Shown: positions 33,696-40,193 of the stretch, one piece after another
Layout of the letters: the number at the start of each line of letters is the position of its first letter
How positions within the stretch are numbered: position 1 is the first letter of the stretch
Source: JANQQJ01 sp046290575
GTDB lineage: Bacteria > Pseudomonadota > Alphaproteobacteria > SMXS01
Length of the DNA stretch: 64,000 nt
Assembly (NCBI GenBank): GCA_046290575.1
Contig: JBKAGX010000005.1
Span: 1-64,000, forward strand
Direction of reading: 5' to 3'
Notes under the pieces: generated by a model
Told to the model about the DNA's origin: nothing
The model's database searches: none
What the model saw: the letters and a program-made list of their open reading frames with translations, nothing else
Position numbers and translations under genes: made by a program

Positions 33696-34325
33696 TCAGG
33701 TATGGATTGCTTTTGCAGACGCGCGTGGCAGGGTGTGGTTGCGGGACCAGATACGGTGCCCGAGCAGCGCACTCAGTATAGCCGCATAGATCAGCGGTTC
33801 GGTCGTATCTGCTTTCACCATCATGAAGTAATGCAGACAGGCCAGGATCGCCGCGGGGTAGGTCAACCGATGCAACCCGCGCCAGCGCTTGGCACCCAGC
33901 TTGCGCATCATGGCATCCGTCGATGTGGCCGCAAGCGGCAGCAGCAGCAAGGCGGCGACGGCGCCGACGGTGATGAAATTTCGCTTTACCACGTCGGCCC
34001 AGATCGCGGCCCAGTCCAGCCCCTGGTCCAGGATTATGTATGATGACAGGTGCAGCGCGGCGTAGCCGAACGCCGCCAGTCCGATAATCCGCCGAAAACG
34101 AATGAGGTCAGCGGTCCGCGTTACCTTGGCGAGAGGGCTCACTGCGAGTGTCAGAATCAGAAATCTCAGCGCCCAGTCGCCGGTTTCCCGGTTCAGCGTT
34201 TCAATGGGGTTGAAGCCCAGCCCGTCAGGGAACTGCCAAGCAAGCCAAAAGGCGGGGGTCAGCGCGGCTGCAATGACCAGAGGTTTGGCGCTCCAGTGCC
34301 GGGCTATTTTCCGCTTCGACATCAT
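33696..34325 (-). CDS. msrQ: MsrQ haem-binding membrane subunit of the MsrPQ system
   Basis: A 209-residue ferric-reductase-like protein with about six helices that passes electrons from quinols to MsrP. Conserved GDWALRFLILTLAVSPL, RFRRIIGLAAFGYAALHLSSYI (haem His) and WRGLHRLTYPAAILACLHYFMMVKAD (second haem His pair). Its ATG overlaps the msrP stop by one base. The helices carry histidines at positions expected for b haem. Confidence 0.93.
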   Translation of the reverse strand: MMSKRKIARHWSAKPLVIAAALTPAFWLAWQFPDGLGFNPIETLNRETGDWALRFLILTLAVSPLAKVTRTADLIRFRRIIGLAAFGYAALHLSSYIILDQGLDWAAIWADVVKRNFITVGAVAALLLLPLAATSTDAMMRKLGAKRWRGLHRLTYPAAILACLHYFMMVKADTTEPLIYAAILSALLGHRIWSRNHTLPRASAKAIHT

Positions 34326-35254
34326 CAGTAGAACTTCTTCAGGTCCATACCCGCATAGAGTGATGCGACCTGCTCCTCATAGCCGTTAAACATCAGCGTC
34401 TTGCGGCGGCGTATCTCACCGATTCGGCGTTCGGTCGCCTGGCTCCAGCGCGGGTGATCAACGGTTGGATTGACGTTGGAATAGAAACCATACTCCCGCG
34501 GATTTTGCAGATTCCACGCGGTGTCTGGCTCCTTTTCGGTGAATCGTATCGTGACGACCGATTTTATGCTCTTGAAGCCATACTTCCATGGCACGACCAG
34601 CCGCACGGGCGCCCCGTTCTGGTTTGGCATTTTCTGATCATAGAGGCCCACCGCCATGATCGTCAGCGGGTGCATTGCCTCGTCCAGGCGCAGGCCTTCC
34701 TGATAAGGCCAGTCAATGAAGTTTCGGCGCTGGCCGCGCATTTCCCGGGGGCGGTAGAGGGTGTCGAACTGGATGTATTTTGCATTGCCGGTCGGCTCGA
34801 ACCTGTTGATCCAGTCGGACAGCGGAAAACCGACCCAGGGGATCACCATCGACCACGCTTCAACGCAGCGCAGCCTGTAGATGCGCTCTTCCAGCGGCTG
34901 GTCTTTCATCAGTGCGTCGAAATCGTAGATGCCGGGTCTGTGACACTCACCCTCGACGGCGATTGTCCAGGGCTCTGTCGTCAGCTTGTGGGCATATTTG
35001 GCCGGGTCGTCCTTGCCGGTCCCGAACTCATAGAAATTGTTGTATTGGGTGATCGCATCGAAGCTCGTCAGTGTCTCGTCTGATGCGAACGGCCCGGGCG
35101 GGGCATCGGCAAAGCGACTGGCGACCGCGGTCATCGGCGCCAAGGCCGCCGCCGCGCCGGCACCCGCCATAAAGTGCCGGCGATTCAGGTAGGTTGCTTT
35201 TGGCGTAACCGTCGCCTCCGGCAGTTCCCACCCTTGTTTAACCTTTACCAGCAT
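34325..35254 (-). CDS. msrP: MsrP periplasmic protein-methionine-sulfoxide reductase, molybdopterin subunit
   Basis: Repairs oxidised methionines of periplasmic proteins. Tat signal NRRHFMAGAGAAAALAP (24-40); the molybdenum-ligating cysteine lies in IYRLRCVEAWSMVIPWVGFPL; GAPVRLVVPWKYGFKSIKSVVTI is the oxidoreductase molybdopterin-binding core. 309 residues. Ribosome binding site AGGAG six bases before the ATG. Needs the cofactor made by moaDE nearby; pairs with MsrQ. Confidence 0.95.
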   Translation of the reverse strand: MLVKVKQGWELPEATVTPKATYLNRRHFMAGAGAAAALAPMTAVASRFADAPPGPFASDETLTSFDAITQYNNFYEFGTGKDDPAKYAHKLTTEPWTIAVEGECHRPGIYDFDALMKDQPLEERIYRLRCVEAWSMVIPWVGFPLSDWINRFEPTGNAKYIQFDTLYRPREMRGQRRNFIDWPYQEGLRLDEAMHPLTIMAVGLYDQKMPNQNGAPVRLVVPWKYGFKSIKSVVTIRFTEKEPDTAWNLQNPREYGFYSNVNPTVDHPRWSQATERRIGEIRRRKTLMFNGYEEQVASLYAGMDLKKFY

Positions 35255-35343
35255 CCGCTACTCCTACTGTTTCTATGGGGCAGAAGTAGAGCTGGATCAG
35301 TTCACCTGCAATTCACCATGGCGTGACACACGGCCGTCTTTTG

Positions 35344-35811
35344 CTAGGCCAGCAAACTGCGGAGCATCCAGGCGGTTTTTTCCGAAACCTGCATCCGTTG
35401 GGTCAGCAGGTCAGCCGTCGGCTCATCGGATGCGGCCTCGGCGGTTGCAAAGACGGCCCGCGCTGTGCGTGCAACAGTCTCGTGTCCAGCGACCAGGTTG
35501 CGGATCATGTCTTCCGCTGCAGGTACACCTTCTTCCTCGTCGATGGCGCTCAATTCCGCATAGGCCTTGTAGGTGCCTGGCGCATAGACGCCCAGCGCTC
35601 GAATGCGTTCGGCGATTTCGTCGACGGCAAGTGCCAGTTCGTTGTAGTGCTGCTCGAACATCAGGTGCAGGGTCTGGAACATCGGACCCGTCACGTTCCA
35701 ATGGTAATTATGGGTTTTCAGATAGAGCGTGTAGGTGTCTGCCAGCAGATGGGAGAGCCCGTCTGCGATGTCTTGACGTTGGTCTTCGGGAATGCCGATA
35801 TCGATGTCCAT
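35344..35811 (-). CDS. dps: Dps family DNA-protecting ferritin-like protein
   Basis: Twelve-subunit iron-storage cage that oxidises Fe(II) and guards DNA from Fenton damage. The ferroxidase ligands lie between subunits: H in THNYHWNVTGP, D/E in LHLMFEQHYNELALAVDEIAERIR. 155 residues with a short N-terminus lacking the Lys-rich DNA-binding tail of E. coli Dps. Good ribosome binding site (AGAGG). An Irr-type palindrome lies 33 bases upstream. Confidence 0.93.
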   Translation of the reverse strand: MDIDIGIPEDQRQDIADGLSHLLADTYTLYLKTHNYHWNVTGPMFQTLHLMFEQHYNELALAVDEIAERIRALGVYAPGTYKAYAELSAIDEEEGVPAAEDMIRNLVAGHETVARTARAVFATAEAASDEPTADLLTQRMQVSEKTAWMLRSLLA

Positions 35812-35844
35812 GGTTGCCTCTTCTGATTGCTTGGGGCATTAGTC

Positions 35845-35857
35845 TAGAATGATTCTA
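35845..35857. promoter_or_regulatory. Irr-type iron control element upstream of dps
   Basis: Perfect palindrome TAGAAT-G-ATTCTA, read as TCTAGAA-TGA-TTCTAAT. This matches the alphaproteobacterial Irr box (TTTAGAA-N3-TTCTAAA) at the central TAGAA-N3-TTCTA. Located 34 to 46 bases before the dps start. Irr is a haem-responsive Fur-family regulator that represses iron-using and iron-storing genes when iron is low; that it acts here is inferred. Confidence 0.7.
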
Positions 35858-35904
35858 ATATATGGAGGTGCAGGACCTGGTTCAAGCCCGTAGCTTTGAA
35901 GCGT

Positions 35905-36159
35905 CTATTCACTGTTGGTTTCGGCCTGCTTGCGGTGTTTCCGGCGCTGGACGAACCGCCTGACGGGGCCGACTGTCTGCGGATAGCGTTTATAGGCTCT
36001 TAGGAAGACGCGTTTTGCGATCAGTGACTGGCTTAAGATGATCATCGCGCCCCCGCCGGTCACGGCGATGCCGCCGGGCCCGGGGATGACCCCGATGACC
36101 GGCCCGACAACGACCAGAATCCAGCCGGTAGACAGCAATGCGATTTTCTTGACGGTCAC
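35905..36159 (-). CDS. PGPGW-type small transmembrane protein
   Basis: An 84-residue inner-membrane protein with two hydrophobic helices (about 6-24 and 30-48) around VIGVIPGPGGIAVTGGGAMIIL, the signature of the putative PGPGW transmembrane family, and a basic C-terminal tail. Function unknown. The start is a GTG at 36159 preceded by AGGAG with ideal spacing; an upstream ATG (36261) would run into the divergent gene and lacks such a site. Confidence 0.75.
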   Translation of the reverse strand: MTVKKIALLSTGWILVVVGPVIGVIPGPGGIAVTGGGAMIILSQSLIAKRVFLRAYKRYPQTVGPVRRFVQRRKHRKQAETNSE

Positions 36160-36178
36160 AGCGCTCCTAACATTGCGC

Positions 36179-36202
36179 GATAGTGAGGTGTGCTTCACTA
36201 TC
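36179..36202. promoter_or_regulatory. inverted repeat between divergent genes (operator candidate)
   Basis: GATAGTGA-N8-TCACTATC, an exact eight-base inverted repeat, lies 20 bases before the PGPGW start and 40 bases before the binding-protein start. Size and place suit a dimeric repressor that controls both genes. No regulator is adjacent. Confidence 0.5.
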
Positions 36203-36241
36203 TCGGGTACATTGTCCCTAATAACAAGTCTGGATCGATGC

Positions 36242-37192
36242 ATGTCTGCCCAGCCCCGCATTGTCTCGCTGATCGCGAGTGCGACCGAGATCGTCTGTGC
36301 CCTGGGTGCGCGGGACCGCCTTTTCGGCCGGTCGCACGAATGCGATTACCCGCAATCGGTGTTGCAGCTGCCGGCGTTGACCGAACCAAAGCTGGATGTA
36401 GGGCGCTCGTCGGGCGAAATCGACCGGCAGGTTAAAGAGCTGCTGACGGAGGGGCTTTCGGTCTATCGGGTGGGCGTCGAAGGCCTTCGGGAGATCGACC
36501 CGCACGTGATCGTGACGCAGGATCAGTGTGAAGTGTGTGCGGCGAGCCTTGCCGATGTTGAGGCCGCCATGTGCGACTGGACGGGCCGGGATGTTGAGAT
36601 CGTCTCGCTGCGGCCGGATTCGCTGGCCGATTCCTGGACCGACATCAGGCGGGTGGCAGATGCCATCGGCTGTTCCGACACCGGTGCGGAACTGGTGACC
36701 CATCTGCAGGACCGGATGCAGCACATTGCCGACATCACCAGCGACCTCCGGCCACGGCCCCGCGTCGCTTGCATCGAATGGATCGACCCGCTGATGGCGG
36801 CGGGCAACTGGATGCCTGAGCTGGTGGAGATGGCAGGCGGTCATAACCTGTTTGGTGAAGCCGGCAAGCACTCTCCCTGGATGACCTGGGTTGAACTGAA
36901 GGCGGCGGACCCGGATGTCATCATCGTGTTGCCCTGCGGCTTCGATATGCCGCGGGTGCTTGAAGAGATGCCGCTGCTTACCCAGCGCGACGGCTGGCCC
37001 GGTTTGAAGGCTGTTCAGAACGGACAGGTTTATGTGACCGACGGCAACCAGTACTTCAACCGTCCCGGCCCGCGCCTTGCCGAGTCGCTCGAGATTCTGG
37101 CAGAAATCCTGCACCCGGATGCGTTCGCCTTCGGGTATGAAGGCAGCGGCTGGCAGCATTTCAGTTCTGAATCCAAGCCTGTGGAAGCCTAG
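36242..37192 (+). CDS. BtuF-like cobalamin/metal-chelate binding protein
   Basis: A 316-residue periplasmic-binding-protein-2 fold (class III, helical backbone): VSLIASATEIVCALGARDRLFGRSHECDYP at the start, PHVIVTQDQCEVC, then GNWMPELVEMAGG and KAADPDVIIVLPCGFD in the C-lobe. These are the marks of the BtuF-related 'cobalamin-binding' group. No signal peptide is present with the ATG at 36242, so it may be cytosolic or a salvage/sensor protein rather than a transporter part; no permease or ATPase gene is adjacent. Confidence 0.78.
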   Translation: MSAQPRIVSLIASATEIVCALGARDRLFGRSHECDYPQSVLQLPALTEPKLDVGRSSGEIDRQVKELLTEGLSVYRVGVEGLREIDPHVIVTQDQCEVCAASLADVEAAMCDWTGRDVEIVSLRPDSLADSWTDIRRVADAIGCSDTGAELVTHLQDRMQHIADITSDLRPRPRVACIEWIDPLMAAGNWMPELVEMAGGHNLFGEAGKHSPWMTWVELKAADPDVIIVLPCGFDMPRVLEEMPLLTQRDGWPGLKAVQNGQVYVTDGNQYFNRPGPRLAESLEILAEILHPDAFAFGYEGSGWQHFSSESKPVEA

Positions 37193-37242
37193 ATCATGAT
37201 CCCGGGTGGGCTTCTCTCAACAGACGGACACTAGGTATCCGG

Positions 37243-37317
37243 TCAATCCTCTTTCATGATTCGATAGAACATCTCGCCGGCCGCTAGCGGCCGGACGCTG
37301 ACGTTTCCACTTGTCAT
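37243..37317 (-). pseudogene. 24-codon reading frame with palindrome, possible gene remnant
   Basis: Downstream of aspC a short frame reads MTSGNVSVRPLAAGEMFYRI, then four residues and a stop. Its N-terminus resembles the opening of GNAT proteins. It contains the perfect 18-base palindrome CCGGCCGCTAGCGGCCGG (37277-37294). AAGG lies eight bases upstream. It may be a micro-protein, a decayed acetyltransferase start, or chance. Confidence 0.25.
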
Positions 37318-37326
37318 GGTCCAGCC

Positions 37327-38529
37327 TTAGTTGAGTGCCGCGCAGGCGCGCTGAATGCGGGTACAGGCGTCTTCCAGCGCTTCGGTCGATGTAGCGTAGG
37401 AAATCCGGAAGTGGGGCGACAGGCCGAACGCGCTGCCGAAGACGACGGCGACGCCCTCGTCTTCCAGCAGGTAGGTGGCGACCTGTTCATCGGTCTCCAG
37501 CACGGTGCCTGAGGGGGTCGTCTTGCCGATCAGGCCGTGACAACCCGGATAGACATAGAACGCCCCTTCAGGCGTCGGACAGCTCAGCCCCGGCGCCTGG
37601 TTCAGCATCGAGACCACCAGATCGCGGCGGCTTTTGAACACCGCATTGCGCTCGGCGATGAAATCCTGCGGGCCGGTCAGCGCCTCGACCGTTGCCGCCT
37701 GGCTGATGGAAGACGGGTTGGAGGTGCTCTGCGACTGGATTTTCGCCATCCCCTTGATCAGGTTGACCGGACCGCCGGCATAGCCGATCCGCCAGCCGGT
37801 CATCGCATAGGCCTTGGCGACGCCGTTCATGGTTATCGTGCGGTCAAACAGGCCCGGTTCCACCTGCGCCATCGTGGTGAATTCGAAATCGTCATAGATC
37901 ACATGTTCATAGATATCGTCGGAGAACACATGCACCTGCTCATGGCGCAGCAACACGTCGGTCAGCGCTTTGACTTCGTCGCGCGTATAGGCCGCGCCGG
38001 AGGGGTTCGATGGCGAGTTGAAGATCAGCCATTTGGTCCTGGATGTGATCGCGGCTTCCAGTTGATCCGGGGTCATCTTGAACCCGGTCTCGATCCCCGC
38101 TTCTACGATCACCGGCGTGCCGCCGCACAGATTGACGATGTCCGGGTAGGACACCCAATAGGGTGCCGGGATAATGACCTCATCGCCCGGGTTTACAGTC
38201 GCCAGCATGGCGTTGAAGATCGTGTGCTTGCCGCCGTTGTTCACGGTGATCTGGTCGGGCGTATAAACGAGCCCGTTCTCGCGCTCGAATTTGCCGCAGA
38301 CCGCCTCTTTCAGCGCAGGCGTGCCGTCCACATTGGTATATTTCGTCTGGCCATCGCGAATCGCCTTGTAGGCGGCTTCCTTGATGTTGTCCGGCGTATC
38401 AAAATCCGGTTCCCCGGCACCCAGGCCTATAACGTCCTTGCCGGCCGCGCGCAGTTCGCGGGCCTTGGCGGTCACCGCCATCGTGGGGGAAGGTTTGATA
38501 CGGCCTAAAGCATCTGACAGAAAGCTCAT
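37327..38529 (-). CDS. aspartate/prephenate aminotransferase (class I, subgroup I-beta)
   Basis: PLP enzyme of 400 residues. GLGAGEPDFDTPDNIKEAA and TKYTNVDGTPALKEAV at the N-terminus, NSPSNPSGAAY (substrate carboxylate), and the PLP lysine in NGVAKAYAMTGWRIGYAGG. Most relatives have SKAYAM here; the Ser to Ala change contacts the cofactor phosphate region and is mild. Alphaproteobacterial members transaminate aspartate and often prephenate. Monocistronic. Confidence 0.93.
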   Translation of the reverse strand: MSFLSDALGRIKPSPTMAVTAKARELRAAGKDVIGLGAGEPDFDTPDNIKEAAYKAIRDGQTKYTNVDGTPALKEAVCGKFERENGLVYTPDQITVNNGGKHTIFNAMLATVNPGDEVIIPAPYWVSYPDIVNLCGGTPVIVEAGIETGFKMTPDQLEAAITSRTKWLIFNSPSNPSGAAYTRDEVKALTDVLLRHEQVHVFSDDIYEHVIYDDFEFTTMAQVEPGLFDRTITMNGVAKAYAMTGWRIGYAGGPVNLIKGMAKIQSQSTSNPSSISQAATVEALTGPQDFIAERNAVFKSRRDLVVSMLNQAPGLSCPTPEGAFYVYPGCHGLIGKTTPSGTVLETDEQVATYLLEDEGVAVVFGSAFGLSPHFRISYATSTEALEDACTRIQRACAALN

Positions 38530-38682
38530 GGCACTGCCTTTTTTTGTAGTGTTTCAAGGGTGGACAAACGGCGCGCACACTACGCCCCAACAGTGGGACG
38601 TTCAAGCAGGGTGTTCCAAAAGTTCCCGGGAATGATTTTGCCTCTGGCGCGTTGTTTCTATTGATCAGAAAGGCGCACGAAT

Positions 38683-39027
38683 ATGGCAATATCTGAAAAA
38701 GAACTGGAACGGCTGGATAGGCTTGCCGGCTTGCTGGATGATCGCTTCAGAATCCCCGGTACGTCCATCCGCATGGGATTGGACGGTCTCATCGGCCTTA
38801 TCCCGGGTATTGGTGACACGGTCGCGCTTGCTCCGACGGCCTATGTCGTCCTGCGGGCCATGGAATTGGGCGCGCCAAAAAGATTGGTGGCCCGGATGGC
38901 CGGCAATGCCTTCATTGATTGGTTGATCGGCCTGATTCCCCTGCTGGGCGATGTGTTTGACATTGGGTTCAAGGCCAATCGGCGGAATGTTGAGTTGCTA
39001 CGCCGCCATTTGAAGGAACAGAGTTGA
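38683..39027 (+). CDS. DUF4112 domain protein, copy 1
   Basis: A 114-residue small membrane-associated protein: LDRLAGLLDDRFRIPGTSIRMGLDGLIGLIPGIGDTVAL, then GNAFIDWLIGLIPLLGDVFDIGFKANRRNVELLRRHL. Two GLIPxxGD motifs face each other, as in all DUF4112 proteins; two hydrophobic stretches follow each. Function unknown. Followed 104 bases later by a paralogue. Confidence 0.88.
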   Translation: MAISEKELERLDRLAGLLDDRFRIPGTSIRMGLDGLIGLIPGIGDTVALAPTAYVVLRAMELGAPKRLVARMAGNAFIDWLIGLIPLLGDVFDIGFKANRRNVELLRRHLKEQS

Positions 39028-39131
39028 GGCAACCGAGCCTTCAGCCACAGGCGCAAAACGCCGTCTTCCGGTTCCTGCAAACTTAAGCAGACTTTGAAGC
39101 CGGGCCTATGCACCCCATCTAATGGTCATGT

Positions 39132-39533
39132 ATGCGCATCATCGCTCAGGATTTGGACATCGATATGAACCCGCGTGAGCGTGCAGTAGAGATGGGGCGG
39201 TTGAACAGACTGGCATCGTTACTTGATGACCAGTTCGCCATACCGGGAACGTCCATACGGTTCGGGCTGGACGGATTACTGGGACTAATTCCGGTGATAG
39301 GCGACTTCGCTACTTTTTTGCTGTCGCTCTATATCGTGATCCGGGCGCATCGGCTGGGCGCACCGGGCACGCTGCTGGGCCGCATGGCCGCCAATGCGAT
39401 CATTGATTGGCTGATTGGCTCGATTCCCGTGCTGGGAGACTTTTTCGACGTGGGGTTCAAAGCAAATCGCCGAAATGTCGATTTGTTGCGCCATTATCTG
39501 CATGAAACCTATGCGCAACCGCCAGCGGCATGA
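39132..39533 (+). CDS. DUF4112 domain protein, copy 2
   Basis: A 133-residue paralogue of the preceding gene: LNRLASLLDDQFAIPGTSIRFGLDGLLGLIPVIGDFATFL and NAIIDWLIGSIPVLGDFFDVGFKANRRNVDLLRHYL align block by block. It has about 18 more N-terminal residues; an internal ATG at 39165 is an alternative start. No strong ribosome binding site at either. Stop overlaps exoD by four bases, so a shared membrane function with ExoD is suggested. Confidence 0.85.
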   Translation: MRIIAQDLDIDMNPRERAVEMGRLNRLASLLDDQFAIPGTSIRFGLDGLLGLIPVIGDFATFLLSLYIVIRAHRLGAPGTLLGRMAANAIIDWLIGSIPVLGDFFDVGFKANRRNVDLLRHYLHETYAQPPAA

Positions 39534-40126
39534 GTGAAGACGGCCAGCTCGATTCGTTGACAGACGTGCTCGACCGTCTCCAGGAGGGGACGGACGGCAA
39601 CACAGTAAGCCTCGCTGATATCGTCAGCCTTTTTGGGCAACGAACATTCGGGCCGCTTTTGCTTGTGCCCGGTCTGCTGGCGGTTTCGCCGGTCGGGGTG
39701 ATTCCCGGCATGCCAACAGCCCTGGGTATCACCGTCGTATTTATTGCAGGCCAGATCCTGTTTGGACGACAGCACATCTGGTTACCCAGCCGTCTGGAGT
39801 CCATTTCATTTTCCCGAGACAGGATGACCCGTGGGGTCGAGAAGTTCAGGCCCTGGGCCCGTCGGATCGACGCGATTCTTTCGCACCGGCTTACAACGCT
39901 GACGGACCGCCCGGTTCTCTCCATTATCGCCGTTGTCTGCCTGTTGGTCGCGCTCAGTATGGCGCCGCTTGAACTGATTCCGTTTGCTGTGTTTGCACCA
40001 GGTCTTGCGATTGTTGGCTTGGGGCTGGGACTCACAGCGAGGGACGGCTACGTCATTATTTGTGGTTTCGTGCTTGCGGCAACGACATTGGGTCTTGGGG
40101 CTTATGCCCTGACGACGGCGTTCTGA
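39530..40126 (+). CDS. ExoD family exopolysaccharide-synthesis membrane protein
   Basis: A 198-residue integral membrane protein: LTDVLDRLQEGTDGNTVSLADIVSLFGQRTFGPLLLVPGLLAVSPVGVIPGMPT is the ExoD hallmark, followed by three to four helices. ExoD affects polysaccharide export and alkali tolerance in rhizobia; its molecular role is unknown. ATGA overlap with the second DUF4112 gene. Confidence 0.9.
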   Translation: MSEDGQLDSLTDVLDRLQEGTDGNTVSLADIVSLFGQRTFGPLLLVPGLLAVSPVGVIPGMPTALGITVVFIAGQILFGRQHIWLPSRLESISFSRDRMTRGVEKFRPWARRIDAILSHRLTTLTDRPVLSIIAVVCLLVALSMAPLELIPFAVFAPGLAIVGLGLGLTARDGYVIICGFVLAATTLGLGAYALTTAF

Positions 40127-40140
40127 CACCATTGTGTCAG
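40123..40140 (+). terminator. hairpin directly after exoD
   Basis: CTGACAC-CATT-GTGTCAG, a perfect seven-pair stem that includes the exoD stop codon. No T-run follows, so termination would need help. Confidence 0.35.
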
Positions 40141-40158
40141 TAGACCGACGGGGGCATC

Positions 40159-40193
40159 TTGTATGCGACCGCTGAACGTATACCTTAGGGCTC
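40159..40193 (+). promoter_or_regulatory. uvrB promoter, leaderless candidate
   Basis: TTGTAT (40159-40164), 16 bases, TACCTT (40181-40186), then seven bases to the ATG. The best -35/-10 pair among the leaderless candidates in the window. No LexA-like GTTC-N7-GTTC repeat was seen. Confidence 0.55.
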
